This document shows, one piece after another, positions 22,915 to 33,332 of a stretch of DNA of 64,000 nt (position 1 is its first letter; the number at the start of each line of letters is the position of its first letter). The translations under genes were made by a program, and so were the position numbers. The notes beneath the pieces were generated by a model. It saw only the letters and a program-made list of their open reading frames with translations, was not told the origin of the DNA and did no database searches. This stretch comes from Rhizomys pruinosus (taxonomy: Eukaryota; Chordata; Mammalia; Rodentia; Spalacidae), in NCBI GenBank assembly GCA_009823505.1, contig VZQC01012293.1, positions 1,560,762-1,624,761 of the forward strand, read 5' to 3'.

Positions 22915-23119
22915 ATATGTGTGTGTGTATGTATGTGTGTCTTTGTGTGTGCCTATGCAAATGTATGTGTGGGTGCCCATGGAGGCCAAAAGAGAGTATC
23001 TGATCCCTTAGAGCTGGAGTTATAGGTGGTTATGAACTTCTGGATCTGGGCACTGGGAGCAAAATATCTCTAGTCCTGTATAAGAGCAGCAAGCTCTCTT
23101 AACTGCTGAACCATCTCTT
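22915..23119 (-). mobile_element. Diverged B2/B3-like SINE, minus strand
   Basis: A TG-rich stretch (22917-22990) is followed by GGAGGCCAAAAGAGAGTATC and by a head complement CTCTTAACTGCTGAACCATC. The order is that of an inverted tRNA-derived rodent SINE, but divergence prevents separating B2 from B3. Confidence 0.65.
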
Positions 23120-23139
23120 ATTTGCTTCATTTTAACACT

Positions 23140-23215
23140 ATAACATACTGAGAGAATGAAAGAGGAGGGGGGTGGGAGGAGACTGGAGGGAAAGGGAGAA
23201 GAGGGGGTAGAGTTT
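23140..23215. repeat. GA-rich low-complexity tract
   Basis: Purine-rich on the plus strand (GAGGAGGGGGGTGGGAGGAG and similar). A second, less pure tract lies at 23630-23700. Such tracts can adopt non-B structures; no function is evident. Confidence 0.85.
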
Positions 23216-25498
23216 ATATCTAAACTGTCATGCAGGGAATTGCTTTCTGTATGTGGTAAATATGACTTTCCAAAGAACTTTTATAGAGAATATATATATC
23301 TCAAAAAAATTATCTGAAAGATTCAAAAAGAATGTAGTAAGACTAAAGTATATCTTTTCCCAAAATTTAGCATACCCAAAAAGTTTTTATAAAGATTTCC
23401 GATAAAGATAGTTATCATACTAGTCAAAACTTCCCATAATAAGAGAATAAATGACATGTATTCATGCAGCAGAGTTGTATGTGAACATTATTAGTTAGGT
23501 TATAGCTATTTAATATTTAAAGATGTTACAGTACATTAAATTACTCAACAAAAGCTGGTTACAAAAGTTACATTTAGAACAGGATGAAATTTTTAACAAA
23601 AATAAATTAAAAATGTTAGAAACGCACACATGGAGGTGGGGGAGAGACAGAAACAGAGAGAGAGAAACACAGAAAGAAAGAGACAAATGCACAGAGAAGC
23701 AGTAAGGCAGTGTGATCACATAAAATGGTTAGATTATGGGTGATTTTTACTTTCTTGTTTTTCTAAACTTTACATGATAAATTCATAGTACTTTTACAGT
23801 GTGAAAACAAGGCAGTTCAAGAATCTTTTGCATATGTTGAGTAGTAGAGTGAGTGGGTCAGTTCCACAGTGCTGTGATTGGTCACCTGTAACATCATCGA
23901 ATCCCAACAATCTACTCTGAGGTTTGTGGTGCTGAAGTCACCATTCTGGAAATAATCCCCCCCTCTTTCCAGATGTTAAATTCTCCCAGTCATGTCTCTA
24001 GAGGGAAAATGGAGAACCCCCTAAACTTCTGAGCCTCTTGTCTCCCAGGCTGCATCTGCTGCAGGCCTCACTCTACAGCAGCATCCCTGGTAAGCACAAT
24101 TTCCTTGTGCAGAGTATGCCTTGCCATATCTCTTTGGTAATGCCAGCAGGAAGTGGATGGTGTCCTTTCTTCAGACATCTGATTCTGGGCTGATGTCTCC
24201 ATCTACAGAGTCATTCCTCAAACTTCTCTAGCTGAGTGATGTCCAAAGGAAGAGAGCTTCTGCAGCAAGTCTGGGCTGCTGTGCAAGGGGCTTTTCTATC
24301 CTGGCATCTAGAGAAGCAGTTACTAAGGAAGATACTAAGTGGTAAAGCAGAGTACCCTGTGACTCCAAAGCCAGAGATTGTTGGGTAGTGTTAGGAAGGT
24401 TGCCATGTAGTCTTCTAAGGTTTGGGGGTCATGTCTATGTTACACTTGCATATTTGCTTTCTTTTTGACCCTTACAGAGAGTGAACCCTCCTATAAGGAA
24501 CATTGTACCCCCCCCCATTACAACCTGAACTGCTGCATATGAACTGGGAGTTTTGTACTCCACCAGGCTTTAAGTTTAGATGAGCAGTTAATCACCAAGT
24601 CTGCATGTTTTTAAAAGATCCATATGAGAAGCTGCTTTAACGGCTTTATTTCTCCCTCAGTGTTCAACATCTGTTTCATTGCCTTCTCTCGCTATCTGCA
24701 GGAATTTCTTACCATGGATAAAGGAAAGCAAGGTTAATACACAGACAGATCTCAAGGAGAAAAGCCTTCATGGGCCATGCATTTCCATTAAACTGGGCAT
24801 TTAAGAACTCACATGGCACTGAGCTAACACTTGGGGGAGGTTCTGTATGAACTAATCCAATCAACGTATATTTTCAAGACTTGAGTGGGTTCCAAATAGT
24901 AAGAGAGGTGGTGGGAATATGTAGGCTGGATAATTCAAGAATCTACTCATACCATTAGTAATATGCTAATAGAAAACCAAAACAACTGTAAAAAGATAAG
25001 TTATAGAAATTTAAGACCTTTCAGAAACAAATGTTCATATATGTCCACTAGTGAAAGTCCACTGAGGATGAAGGAAATACAGGATGAGACCAGAAGGAAG
25101 AAAGTTACAAAGGTAAACCATGGCGTCGTGAAGAGCTTCAGAGATGCTGCTAGCAGCTGAACGTGCTTTCTCCTTTGCTTCTTTCTTAAATTAATTCAGA
25201 ACAGATCACCTTATGTAACTATTGATCAAATATATGCAGAAAATGCATTAGATCTGAACATGTACAGACAGTTTTTCTTGTCACCATTCTTTAAACATAT
25301 ACTTCAACCCTTACTTATATAACACACTTTATTAAGTATTAAAGTAATCTACAGAACATTCAAGCTATTCAAAACGAGGTACGCACGTAATACACAACAT
25401 TGTGCCATTTTATAGAACGGAAGTGAACATCTTGAGAATTGAGGTATTCTGAAAACAGTCTCCTGAAGGATCGCTTTATTTGTGTGAATATACATTAA
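23216..25498. other. Unassigned non-coding sequence
   Basis: No gene or repeat identified apart from the GA-rich tract near 23630-23700 and a C-run near 24509. The sequence at 23850-24450 is less AT-rich but has no open frame worth calling. Confidence 0.45.
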
Positions 25499-25499
25499 C

Positions 25500-25650
25500 T
25501 ACCTTTTTTCTTGAGACAGGGTCTCCGTTTAGTCCCAACTGGCCTGGAGTTCACTATGTAGACCAGGCTGGCCTTGAACTCACAGATATCTGCCTGCCTC
25601 TGCTTCCCAAGTGCTGGTATTAAAGGCGTGTGCCACCACGCCTGGCCTAA
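25500..25650 (-). mobile_element. B1 SINE, minus strand
   Basis: A near-complete inverted B1: GAGACAGGGTCTCCGTTTAG, ACCAGGCTGGCCTTGAACTC, GCCTCTGCTTCCCAAGTGCT and AAAGGCGTGTGCCACCACGC. Little diverged, so fairly recent. Confidence 0.97.
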
Positions 25651-26715
25651 CATTTTTATCTCTTCTCTTTGACTTCTTATTATTTTATATAACATTTATA
25701 GCACAGAAGCTCTCTTACAACCTAGACTTCATACTACAAATCTTCAACTGAGACCAGAACAAAATTTGAGAAATTTCAGAACCATCCAGAAACAGACAGC
25801 AATACTCTTTCTGGAAGGGACATATGTTCAGAATGTTGTGTCCAAAGGACACTTGGTGGTAGGTTTCTATGAAAAGAACAGCTTTTACTTTATAAGAATT
25901 CAAAATATAAATACATATAAAGAAATATGTGTAGATGTAAAATATTCAAAGGAATGGCCTATGTCAGTTTAATGCCCTGCTTTTTTTGTTATCTCCAGAT
26001 TTTTAGTTCTATACTCATTGAGACCCTGAAACTTTTTGTCAGATTGTGTTTTTCTAGGTTTCTGTCAGTAGGAGGCACCAGAGGAAGAATGGAAATTAGA
26101 AGAAGGAGAAAGTACTGTCTCCGTTCTGTTAGCTTCCAGCAACCAAGCAGCTCCCTGCCATTCAAAGAGGAAGAGCTCTGCCCAGCACACCCTCAGCACC
26201 CTGGAGCTCTCTCTGCATGTTTTTCATCTCAGCTTCTCAGCACTGATAGCCCAGTCCAAGCCCTTCTTGTTTCCTCCTATTTCTTGAGTTTAACTTCCTG
26301 GTTCCTTTCCACCTCCTGACTCATTCCCCATCCTAAATTCTTTCTGTTATAGCAATTAGTGTGTTCCCATGTTAATACTGACTAGGCTCTGACTGATGAA
26401 AGTATTTATCGTTCAGCCCAGCTACTATGTTTTATACATACTGTTTTCCTTAACATTTATAACCTCTCTGTCCACCCTATTTTATATATATATGTAAATT
26501 TCTCTATATAAGTTGGTATAGTAGATGTATAGTATCAGTTTTTTCACTTATGATATGTATACATAATATTATGTACTTATATGTTACATATGTTTCTATG
26601 CATTGGGGCTGAGAAAAATGAATTTCACCTTATTGTTATAACATACGCATGAACACAAAGGAAATGAAAGCAAAGCTTGGATTCAAAACCAGTTCAAATT
26701 GACTCAAAAGTCTGT
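25651..26715. other. Unassigned non-coding sequence
   Basis: No recognised repeat. A 130-codon open frame at 25927-26319 has low-complexity Ser/Leu-rich composition and no recognisable domain, so I do not call it a gene. Confidence 0.45.
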
Positions 26716-26718
26716 CAA

Positions 26719-26922
26719 GGGGCTGGAGAGATGCCTTAGCAGTTGAGATCACTGGCTGCTCTTGCAGAGGACCTGGGCCTACATGGCAGCTGACAACTGT
26801 CCATAACTCCAGGTCCAGGGGAATCCAATACCCTCTTCTAAACACATGAGTATACTTATACACATCCTGGCAATACACTCATACACATAAGAAAACAAAA
26901 ATAATAAATAAAATATTAAAAG
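26719..26922 (+). mobile_element. B2 SINE with B-box deletion
   Basis: Starts GGGGCTGGAGAGATGCCTTA and has GCAGAGGACCTGGGCCTACA, where the GTTCGATTCCCAGCACC segment is missing, so the B box is gone. The body continues with CAGCTGACAACTGTCCATAA and a tail of AAAACAAAAATAATAAATAA. It is an older, transcriptionally disabled copy. Confidence 0.93.
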
Positions 26923-27013
26923 ACTGTTATCATCTGTCTATAAATAAATGGGATGTAAGCATAAAGGAATATTCAGCAACAGAAAAGAATTATTTATTCA
27001 TGTATGTATTTAA

Positions 27014-27231
27014 TTTTTTATTTATTATTTTATGTGTATGAGTATACTGTCTGCATGTAAGTAGGTGTACCCATGTTGTGCAATGCTGCAAAGTCAGAGG
27101 AGGGTGTTGGATTCCCCTGGAACTGGAGTTAAAGACGGTTCTTAGCCACTTATGTGGGTGCTGGGAATTGAACCCAGGTCCTCTGCAAGAGTGGTCAGTG
27201 CTCTTAACCACTGAACCATCTCTCCAGCTCC
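27014..27231 (-). mobile_element. B2 SINE with 16-bp target duplication, minus strand
   Basis: An inverted B2 lies between direct repeats TCATGTATGTATTTAA at 26998-27013 and 27232-27247. The B-box complement is GGGAATTGAACCCAGG (27164-27179). Its head end takes part in a later local duplication (27157-27376). Confidence 0.95.
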
Positions 27232-27376
27232 TCATGTATGTATTTAAATACTCATACATATATATATATATATATAGGTGCTGGGAATTGAACCCAGGTC
27301 CTCTGCAAGAGTGGTCAGTGCTCTTAACCACTGAACCATCTCTCCAGCTCCTCATGTATGTATTTAAATACTCATA
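27157..27376. repeat. 100-bp direct duplication covering B2 head and flank
   Basis: The block 27157-27256 recurs at 27277-27376 without visible change. Each copy contains the B2 head complement, the right target-site duplication and ATACTCATA flank. About 20 bp of TA repeat separates the copies (27257-27276). The target duplication therefore occurs three times in all. Confidence 0.95.
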
Positions 27377-28162
27377 TACATATGTGTACATGCATTTGGT
27401 AAAAATTGGGTTAATCTTGGGGTTTTTATGCAAAAGAAACTAGATATATTGCAGGATTCTGTTTATATGAAATGTTTATAATAGGACAACCTAGAGATAG
27501 AAAATAAAAGTATTTTTCAGGGGCTTGATGGAGAAGGACTGGAGAGTGACTGATAGTATTGGGTTTCTTCTCAGAGTAAATCAATCTAAATCTGGGTTGT
27601 GATATTAACACAACTCTGAATATACTACAAATAAAAATTTCCACAGGAAGTCCACTCTAAATTAAGAGACATGCATAGATTAAAAATAAGGAATGATAGA
27701 AAGAAGTATGTCAGCAACGCCAATCAAATGTAAGTGGGAATAACCTTATTAATTTCAAGCAGATCATACAGTGAATAAGAAATTATCAGTGGAAAAGAGA
27801 GATTTTATATAACAACAAAGGAAACAGTTGCAGAATCACTTAATATCCAAAATATGAAGCCCGAACTGACAGACCTTCGATGAACAATAAATGAATCCCC
27901 TAGAGTGACTGGAGCCCTTAGCATCCCCCATCGGAAACGGACAGACTCATTCCTTAGACCTACAGAATAGAGCAAGTGAATGCTAAAGTGAACTATGGCC
28001 AATGGGTGGAGATGGCGTATCAAGTCAAACAACCTTGCACCACTGTGTAACCAGATGTTGACAGCTGAGTTTTGTGTGTGCCAATAGAGGAAGCATGGGT
28101 GCCTTTTATACTCCCTGTCCACTTGCCATCAACCTAAAATTGCTCAAAAAATAGTTTGTTTA
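27377..28162. other. Unassigned non-coding sequence
   Basis: No gene or recognised repeat. An open frame of 105 codons on the minus strand at 27805-28122 lacks known motifs. Confidence 0.45.
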
Positions 28163-28179
28163 AAAAAATATTCTTTTCA

Positions 28180-28451
28180 GCCTTGTCAGAATATAGACTG
28201 CCATTGTTGGACTACCTGGGCCATATCATGGAGGCCAGTACAGGGTTATCAAGACAGGACACATGCTTACTGGACTTCATTTGGGGGACCATGGGAGAGA
28301 AAGACCCCAATGTGGAGCACAAGTTCAGGATTGATGGTTGTTTGGGCTTGCCAAGAAGGAGGCTTTGAGCACTTCCTTAAGGAAAACCTGACATCATTTA
28401 GGAAAAAAAAGTCCTCCAATTTAAGTGATATGTGTATGTAGGTGTGTATGT

Positions 28452-28508
<57 letters not shown>

Positions 28509-28811
28509 CACACACACAGTGTATATATATATACACAGTATATATATATATATATACACACACACAGTTATATATATATATGCATATATATATATAACTA
28601 TGTATATATATATGTATATATACTGTAGCAATACAAGTTGGAGAGAACAACAACAAAAGAACTGAAAAAACTCTGGAAAGACTCAGAAAAAGATGCAGGA
28701 CATGTATAACAGAGTGCAGGGACTCCAGTGGGCTGGGGGGCATGGAAAGGGAAGTGACCCTAGATTCGATTGAGAAATGATGTATGATAATGGAAAAAGT
28801 TTAATAACAAT
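28180..28811 (+). mobile_element. 5'-truncated L1 (3' UTR only) with target duplication
   Basis: The block with CCATGGGAGAGAAAGACCCC (28289-28308), TTCCTTAAGGAAAACCTGAC and GGGCTGGGGGGCATGGAAAG ends in AATAACAATAAAAAA. Flanking 17-bp repeats AAAAAATATTCTTTTCA (28163-28179) and AAAAAATATTCCTTTCA (28812-28828) differ at one base and mark a genuine insertion. Only L1 3' UTR was copied. A large TG/TA microsatellite sits inside it. Confidence 0.9.
28455..28622. repeat. Compound TG/TA microsatellite inside L1 3' UTR
   Basis: A (TG)n run at 28458-28496 is followed by alternating TA and CA blocks up to 28622 (for example TATATATACACACACACAGT). The TA blocks pair with each other and could extrude hairpins. 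The same place in the L1 copy at 9.9 kb is only about 65 bp long. Confidence 0.95.
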
Positions 28812-28828
28812 AAAAAATATTCCTTTCA

Positions 28829-31800
28829 TGCATTTCTATACTTTTGTAACTACTTTCAATGTGTAAAATATAGAGTATGTTGTGTGTTTTAAAATTATTA
28901 TTCTAAAATCATCTAGCTAAAAATACTATTATAACCATTTTAAATTCATTATGCATTTTTAACTAAGAATCTGTTATACCCTCAAATACTTCATAGGTAC
29001 CAAACCTTTAATGAGGAACAAATCACAGTCCCTGATTGGAGCAAAAGTCCTGTGAACAAATAACTGAAGTAAAATATTAAATAATGTCCACAAGAAAAAC
29101 ACATAAAAACCTTTACCTCATTTATACTTTCTTACTTTTAAGCTCGCCTTTATACAAGCTAGTAGAGTGACCATTTAAATATAAAATAAAATTTAATATT
29201 GCTAATGATCTTGTTTTTCATTTTAAGAAAAGGTAGCTTATAAAATGGCATAAATTAAATGAATTTCTTATTCTTTTCTAAATATTAGTATGTTTAAATG
29301 GAGAATAATGTGTATAATTATATGTATATATTATATTTAAAATATGTGTAATTACATGTTATGAATAATATATTACACACAGTAATTTATGGTATTTATA
29401 GCATGTAATTACAAATGCCTAGCTACATTCTTTTCTATTGAACATCAGAGCTATTTTACAAATGCTCTGTGGAATATTCTCCTCTTCACTTTTATTTCTC
29501 TCTTTCCTCAGAGTTACAATGTTCAAAGCAGGTGACGTACTCAAAAAATTTAAAAACAGAACTAATCACAGTTACACAAAAAGGGAAAAGAAAGTGAGAG
29601 GCACATTAACAGATGCATATTTAGCCAGGTCTTCAGAGATTTACTTGGTAAATACACTTTGGAGAAATAATGCTCAAAGGTTGTGTTTGCTGTTGTGCTT
29701 GGTGTTTGCTTTGCATGTGATCTCAGACAGCAGATGACCAGTAATCTCCCCTGCCCTTTCTTTTTCTTAGTCTCTGCACAAGCTCCTTTTCTTGGCTGTC
29801 ACCCAGCTCACTTGTCCTAAGATGTCTGGGATGGTTAGGATTCAGAAAATCGCACCTTAACCTGTCAGTACCAAGCTCCCCTAGTGCCCTGCTTGGGGCC
29901 ATCGCTTCATTTCACCTCCAAAGAGCCCAGCGACAGGTCTGCCTTGTTAGGCTCAAATACTGGAGAGCTCAAGGCAGCCATCAGGTTCTGTTGGCTTTCC
30001 TGTCATATCGCTTTATGCTTTGGTAGCCTAAGGTATTCACAGTCCCTATTAACCTCAGTAAGAGCTGACCAAAATGAGTGACCAGACTAGGGGGAGGGAC
30101 GTTAGATTTACTATACACAAAAGGTCGGCATTTACACACTGCAAATGTTACACCGAAATTCATGACAGTTTTGAAAATTTTTAAGTTAATTGAACTCCTT
30201 AATTATTTATTAAAGCTTGTGTTTCTCAAAAAAGTTGTTCACAGTGCTTGTTTAAAATGTCTAACTTACCACACCTTCATAGCTGCCATCTTTGCAATAG
30301 CTCTGAGACACACATGGTAAATATTTCTCCCTTTCCACTGAGTCTCACCCATTTACGTGAATGGTAACCATTATGTAAGCTTTGAGTTATTTCAGAATTT
30401 AGTTTGTGTCTAGAAGTGCTCTTGGAGGGTACCTACAAAGAATTCTTATTTTCCATAAGACAGTGTCATTATGTGCGTCAAACATGCAGCACACATAACA
30501 AATGCAATGACAGAAGGGAGCCAATGAAGACAGAGCAGAGGAAATGGCCTCAGATGGCATGAGAGTGCACACAGGGAGGGCAGAAGCTCAGCGGATGTGC
30601 TGACTGACCTGATACCAGAAGAAACGGGCTTGGCCAAGAAAACTAAACTTAGAAGCTCCCAACTGCCCCTACACATACTTACTTCCATTGAGCCCCTGAG
30701 AATCCCACACACACTTTCCTTTTCAGCTCATTCAGTGAAACTAATGCAGATAGAGAAAATGAGCTGACAGCAAATAACTGGCAGAAGGGGGACAAAGCAA
30801 ATCCCTTCTATCTAAATATTTGGTGTCATTTTTATGAATCTATATTATTTTCTTTGAAGAAGAATTCTAGTTTGAAGATGCCATTGGGCATGGAAAGGAA
30901 ATGCATTGATTAAGATAGATCATCCTAATCATTTACCAAAAAACTTAGAATTTGTCTAAAATATACTATTTTCTAAAAGTCTAGTATAAATCAAGTAGAT
31001 AAGATTTCCCATTTCTATTTTATATGTAAATAAAAAAGCTTAATTTACAGTTAAATTTTATCTTAAAGAATTGGTGAAATGTGAATGTTCCTACTTAGCC
31101 AAATTAAACATTTAAGATTTGTTTTGACTAATTAGAAGGGAAGCAAGCAAAAGAATTCAAGTACATTCTTCTTTTACACTATCCTGGTAACAGGCAGACT
31201 TTTGAACAATGTCTTAGAAAACTCAGTCAATGGAGAAGCACAAAAAGGATAACACAGCTGTACAAGGCCTGGCTGCAGAGCTCTGGATTACACTGTGCCA
31301 TGGTGAGCCTTTCAGTTTTCTATGTGATGGAAGTTCTCAGCACTATTATATTACAATATGAAAGGTTTCCATGGACAAATTAAAAGAAATAAGAAATAAT
31401 TTGGAACATAAATTACTATGCAGAAAGGAACTAAGCAAAAGAATGCTTTTTTGATTTTTTAATAAGTAATAAGTAATGAATACAAGCATCCTTCCTGTAA
31501 AACCAATTTGCAAGCAGCTATGCCCAAAGAATGATTTTTATTATTATAAATTAAATGGTTATTTTAAAAGAAATTTTTATTAGCCAATATTGGAGGAGAA
31601 GTGCTGATACAAACATTTCAGGAAAACATTAAATCTTTTCACAAACAGATTAGCAACTCTGGCTATGTTCTCTGCAACTTACTTTAAATACTTCAGCATA
31701 AAGCATATGAGATGCAGATAAATTAACTTTATTCTACAAGCTAGAGTATGTTTTCTTCTGAGCTATTCCAATAAGAAATATGCTTGTGATGTATGTATGA

Positions 31801-32461
31801 AGCATGCAAATTCCTAATCAGTATTCATTCATAGTTTAAAAGTAATAATTCTGACTGTCATGCCCTCCAGTATCAACTTTTCCACCCTCAGTGGAACAGG
31901 GAGATGTACTTCTCTCCATTGCAAAGATGGCATTAGAACCTGATGTTGTTGGGCCCTGACAACCTTCCCAGATGTGCCCTCTCCCTTAGATTTCTATTCA
32001 TGCCCATGACACAAGTGTGGTGGGAGACTCAGCTGATTTTTACTAACTGGCTACTTTCCTCAAGACTGTTGTCACATGGGCTTCAATGGATTGTATACTG
32101 GACAGGTCAGTCTGACCAATCAAGAGTTGAAACACCTGGTTTACCAGTGCAGATGGTTTGAAAATTCCTGTACTTGGTTAGTCATGAATCATGAGTGCTC
32201 AGTTGTTTCTGAAACATGCCTTCCTATGACATTCCTCTTAGTGTATTGTTGAAGGAGCTCAGAACTTCCTTCAACCTCTAATGTCATGTAGGGAGAGAGA
32301 GAGAAGGGTTGTGTTTACAAAGTCAAACCAAAGAGCCCAAGGATTGTGAAACAACAAAGTACTTTAAGTCATTTCACCAAACTCTCTTTTTTTGTATTAT
32401 TTGGACTTCAATTTTCCCTTGTGAATATAGCAACTATGTGCTATAAACTATAGACAGCAAG
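28829..32461. other. Unassigned non-coding sequence
   Basis: 3.6 kb with no recognised SINE, LINE or exon. It is AT-rich, with a somewhat higher GC part at 29740-30080 and 31850-32240. The lack of recent repeats is noticeable compared with the rest of the window. Confidence 0.45.
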
Positions 32462-32474
32462 GAAATGACTTCTT

Positions 32475-33319
32475 TTTTAAATTTTATTTTATTCATTTTT
32501 TAATTTATTGATGTTTTATGTATTTCATACATCATTTTTCATTTCTGTTCAGGCATATTCCCCAATCCCTTCCCCCCGCGCCACCCCATCCCATCCCAGA
32601 TCATGCATTCTGCCATAACTGTCCTGCATCTTTCTCTCAGTTTTTTTTTTTTTTATGCTTAGGAATTCACATTTTCCTCTGTTAATTTCATATTATTCTA
32701 AAATATGGATACATACTCTCCACCCATATACAGTAATTACTGAGTCTGAAAATAATTGGTGGGTGAATTCTAGAGCCCACTGAGAGATTCACATTATAAC
32801 AACATAGTTGCTTTCAGATAAACAAAAATATAACCATACTGTCCTTCAGCTTGCCTTTTGTCTGCTGGAGGGGTTGTGGGGAAAGGGGAACACTCATCCA
32901 CTGCTGGTGGGAATATAAACTTGTACAACCACTATGGAAAGCAGTGTGGAGAACCCTTAAAAGACTCCAAATGAGCCTACCACCTAACTCAATCATACCA
33001 CTTCTGGGTATATACCCCAAAGACTCATCCTACCACAAAGATATATGCACATCCATGTTTATTGCAGCTCTCTTCACAACAGTGAAGAGCTGGAACCAGC
33101 CCATATGCCCCTCAACAGACGAGTGAATGACAAAAATATGGTACATTTACTCAATAGAGCGCTATTCAGCAATAAAGAAGGATGGCATTATGAACTTTGC
33201 AGGTAAATGTATGGAACTCAAACCCATTATGCTGAGTGAGGTGACACAGTTCCAGAAAGACAAATGGATAATGGTTTCTTTCATTTGTGGATGCTAACAC
33301 CAAATCCCCCAGACGAAAA
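32475..33319. mobile_element. 5'-inverted (twin-primed) L1 insertion
   Basis: The left part (32475-32865) is L1 3' UTR in minus orientation; the right part (32866-33319) is the C-terminal end of ORF2 in plus orientation, with codons for HCWWEYK and [15 protein letters not shown] residues. Together they are adjacent pieces of one L1 with the upstream piece inverted. Thirteen-base direct repeats GAAATGACTTCTT at 32462-32474 and 33320-33332 bound the whole, so inversion happened during a single insertion, as expected for twin priming. The open frame 32851-33126 is an ORF2 relic. Confidence 0.93.
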
Positions 33320-33332
33320 GAAATGACTTCTT

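Noticed and set aside
25927..26319. 130-codon frame with Ser/Leu-rich end
   Set aside because: No domain, no splice context and no conservation evidence available; chance open frame is the simplest explanation.
28267..28743. 158-codon minus-strand frame
   Set aside because: Most of it is an IYIY/HTHT repeat from the TG/TA microsatellite, and the rest is L1 3' UTR.
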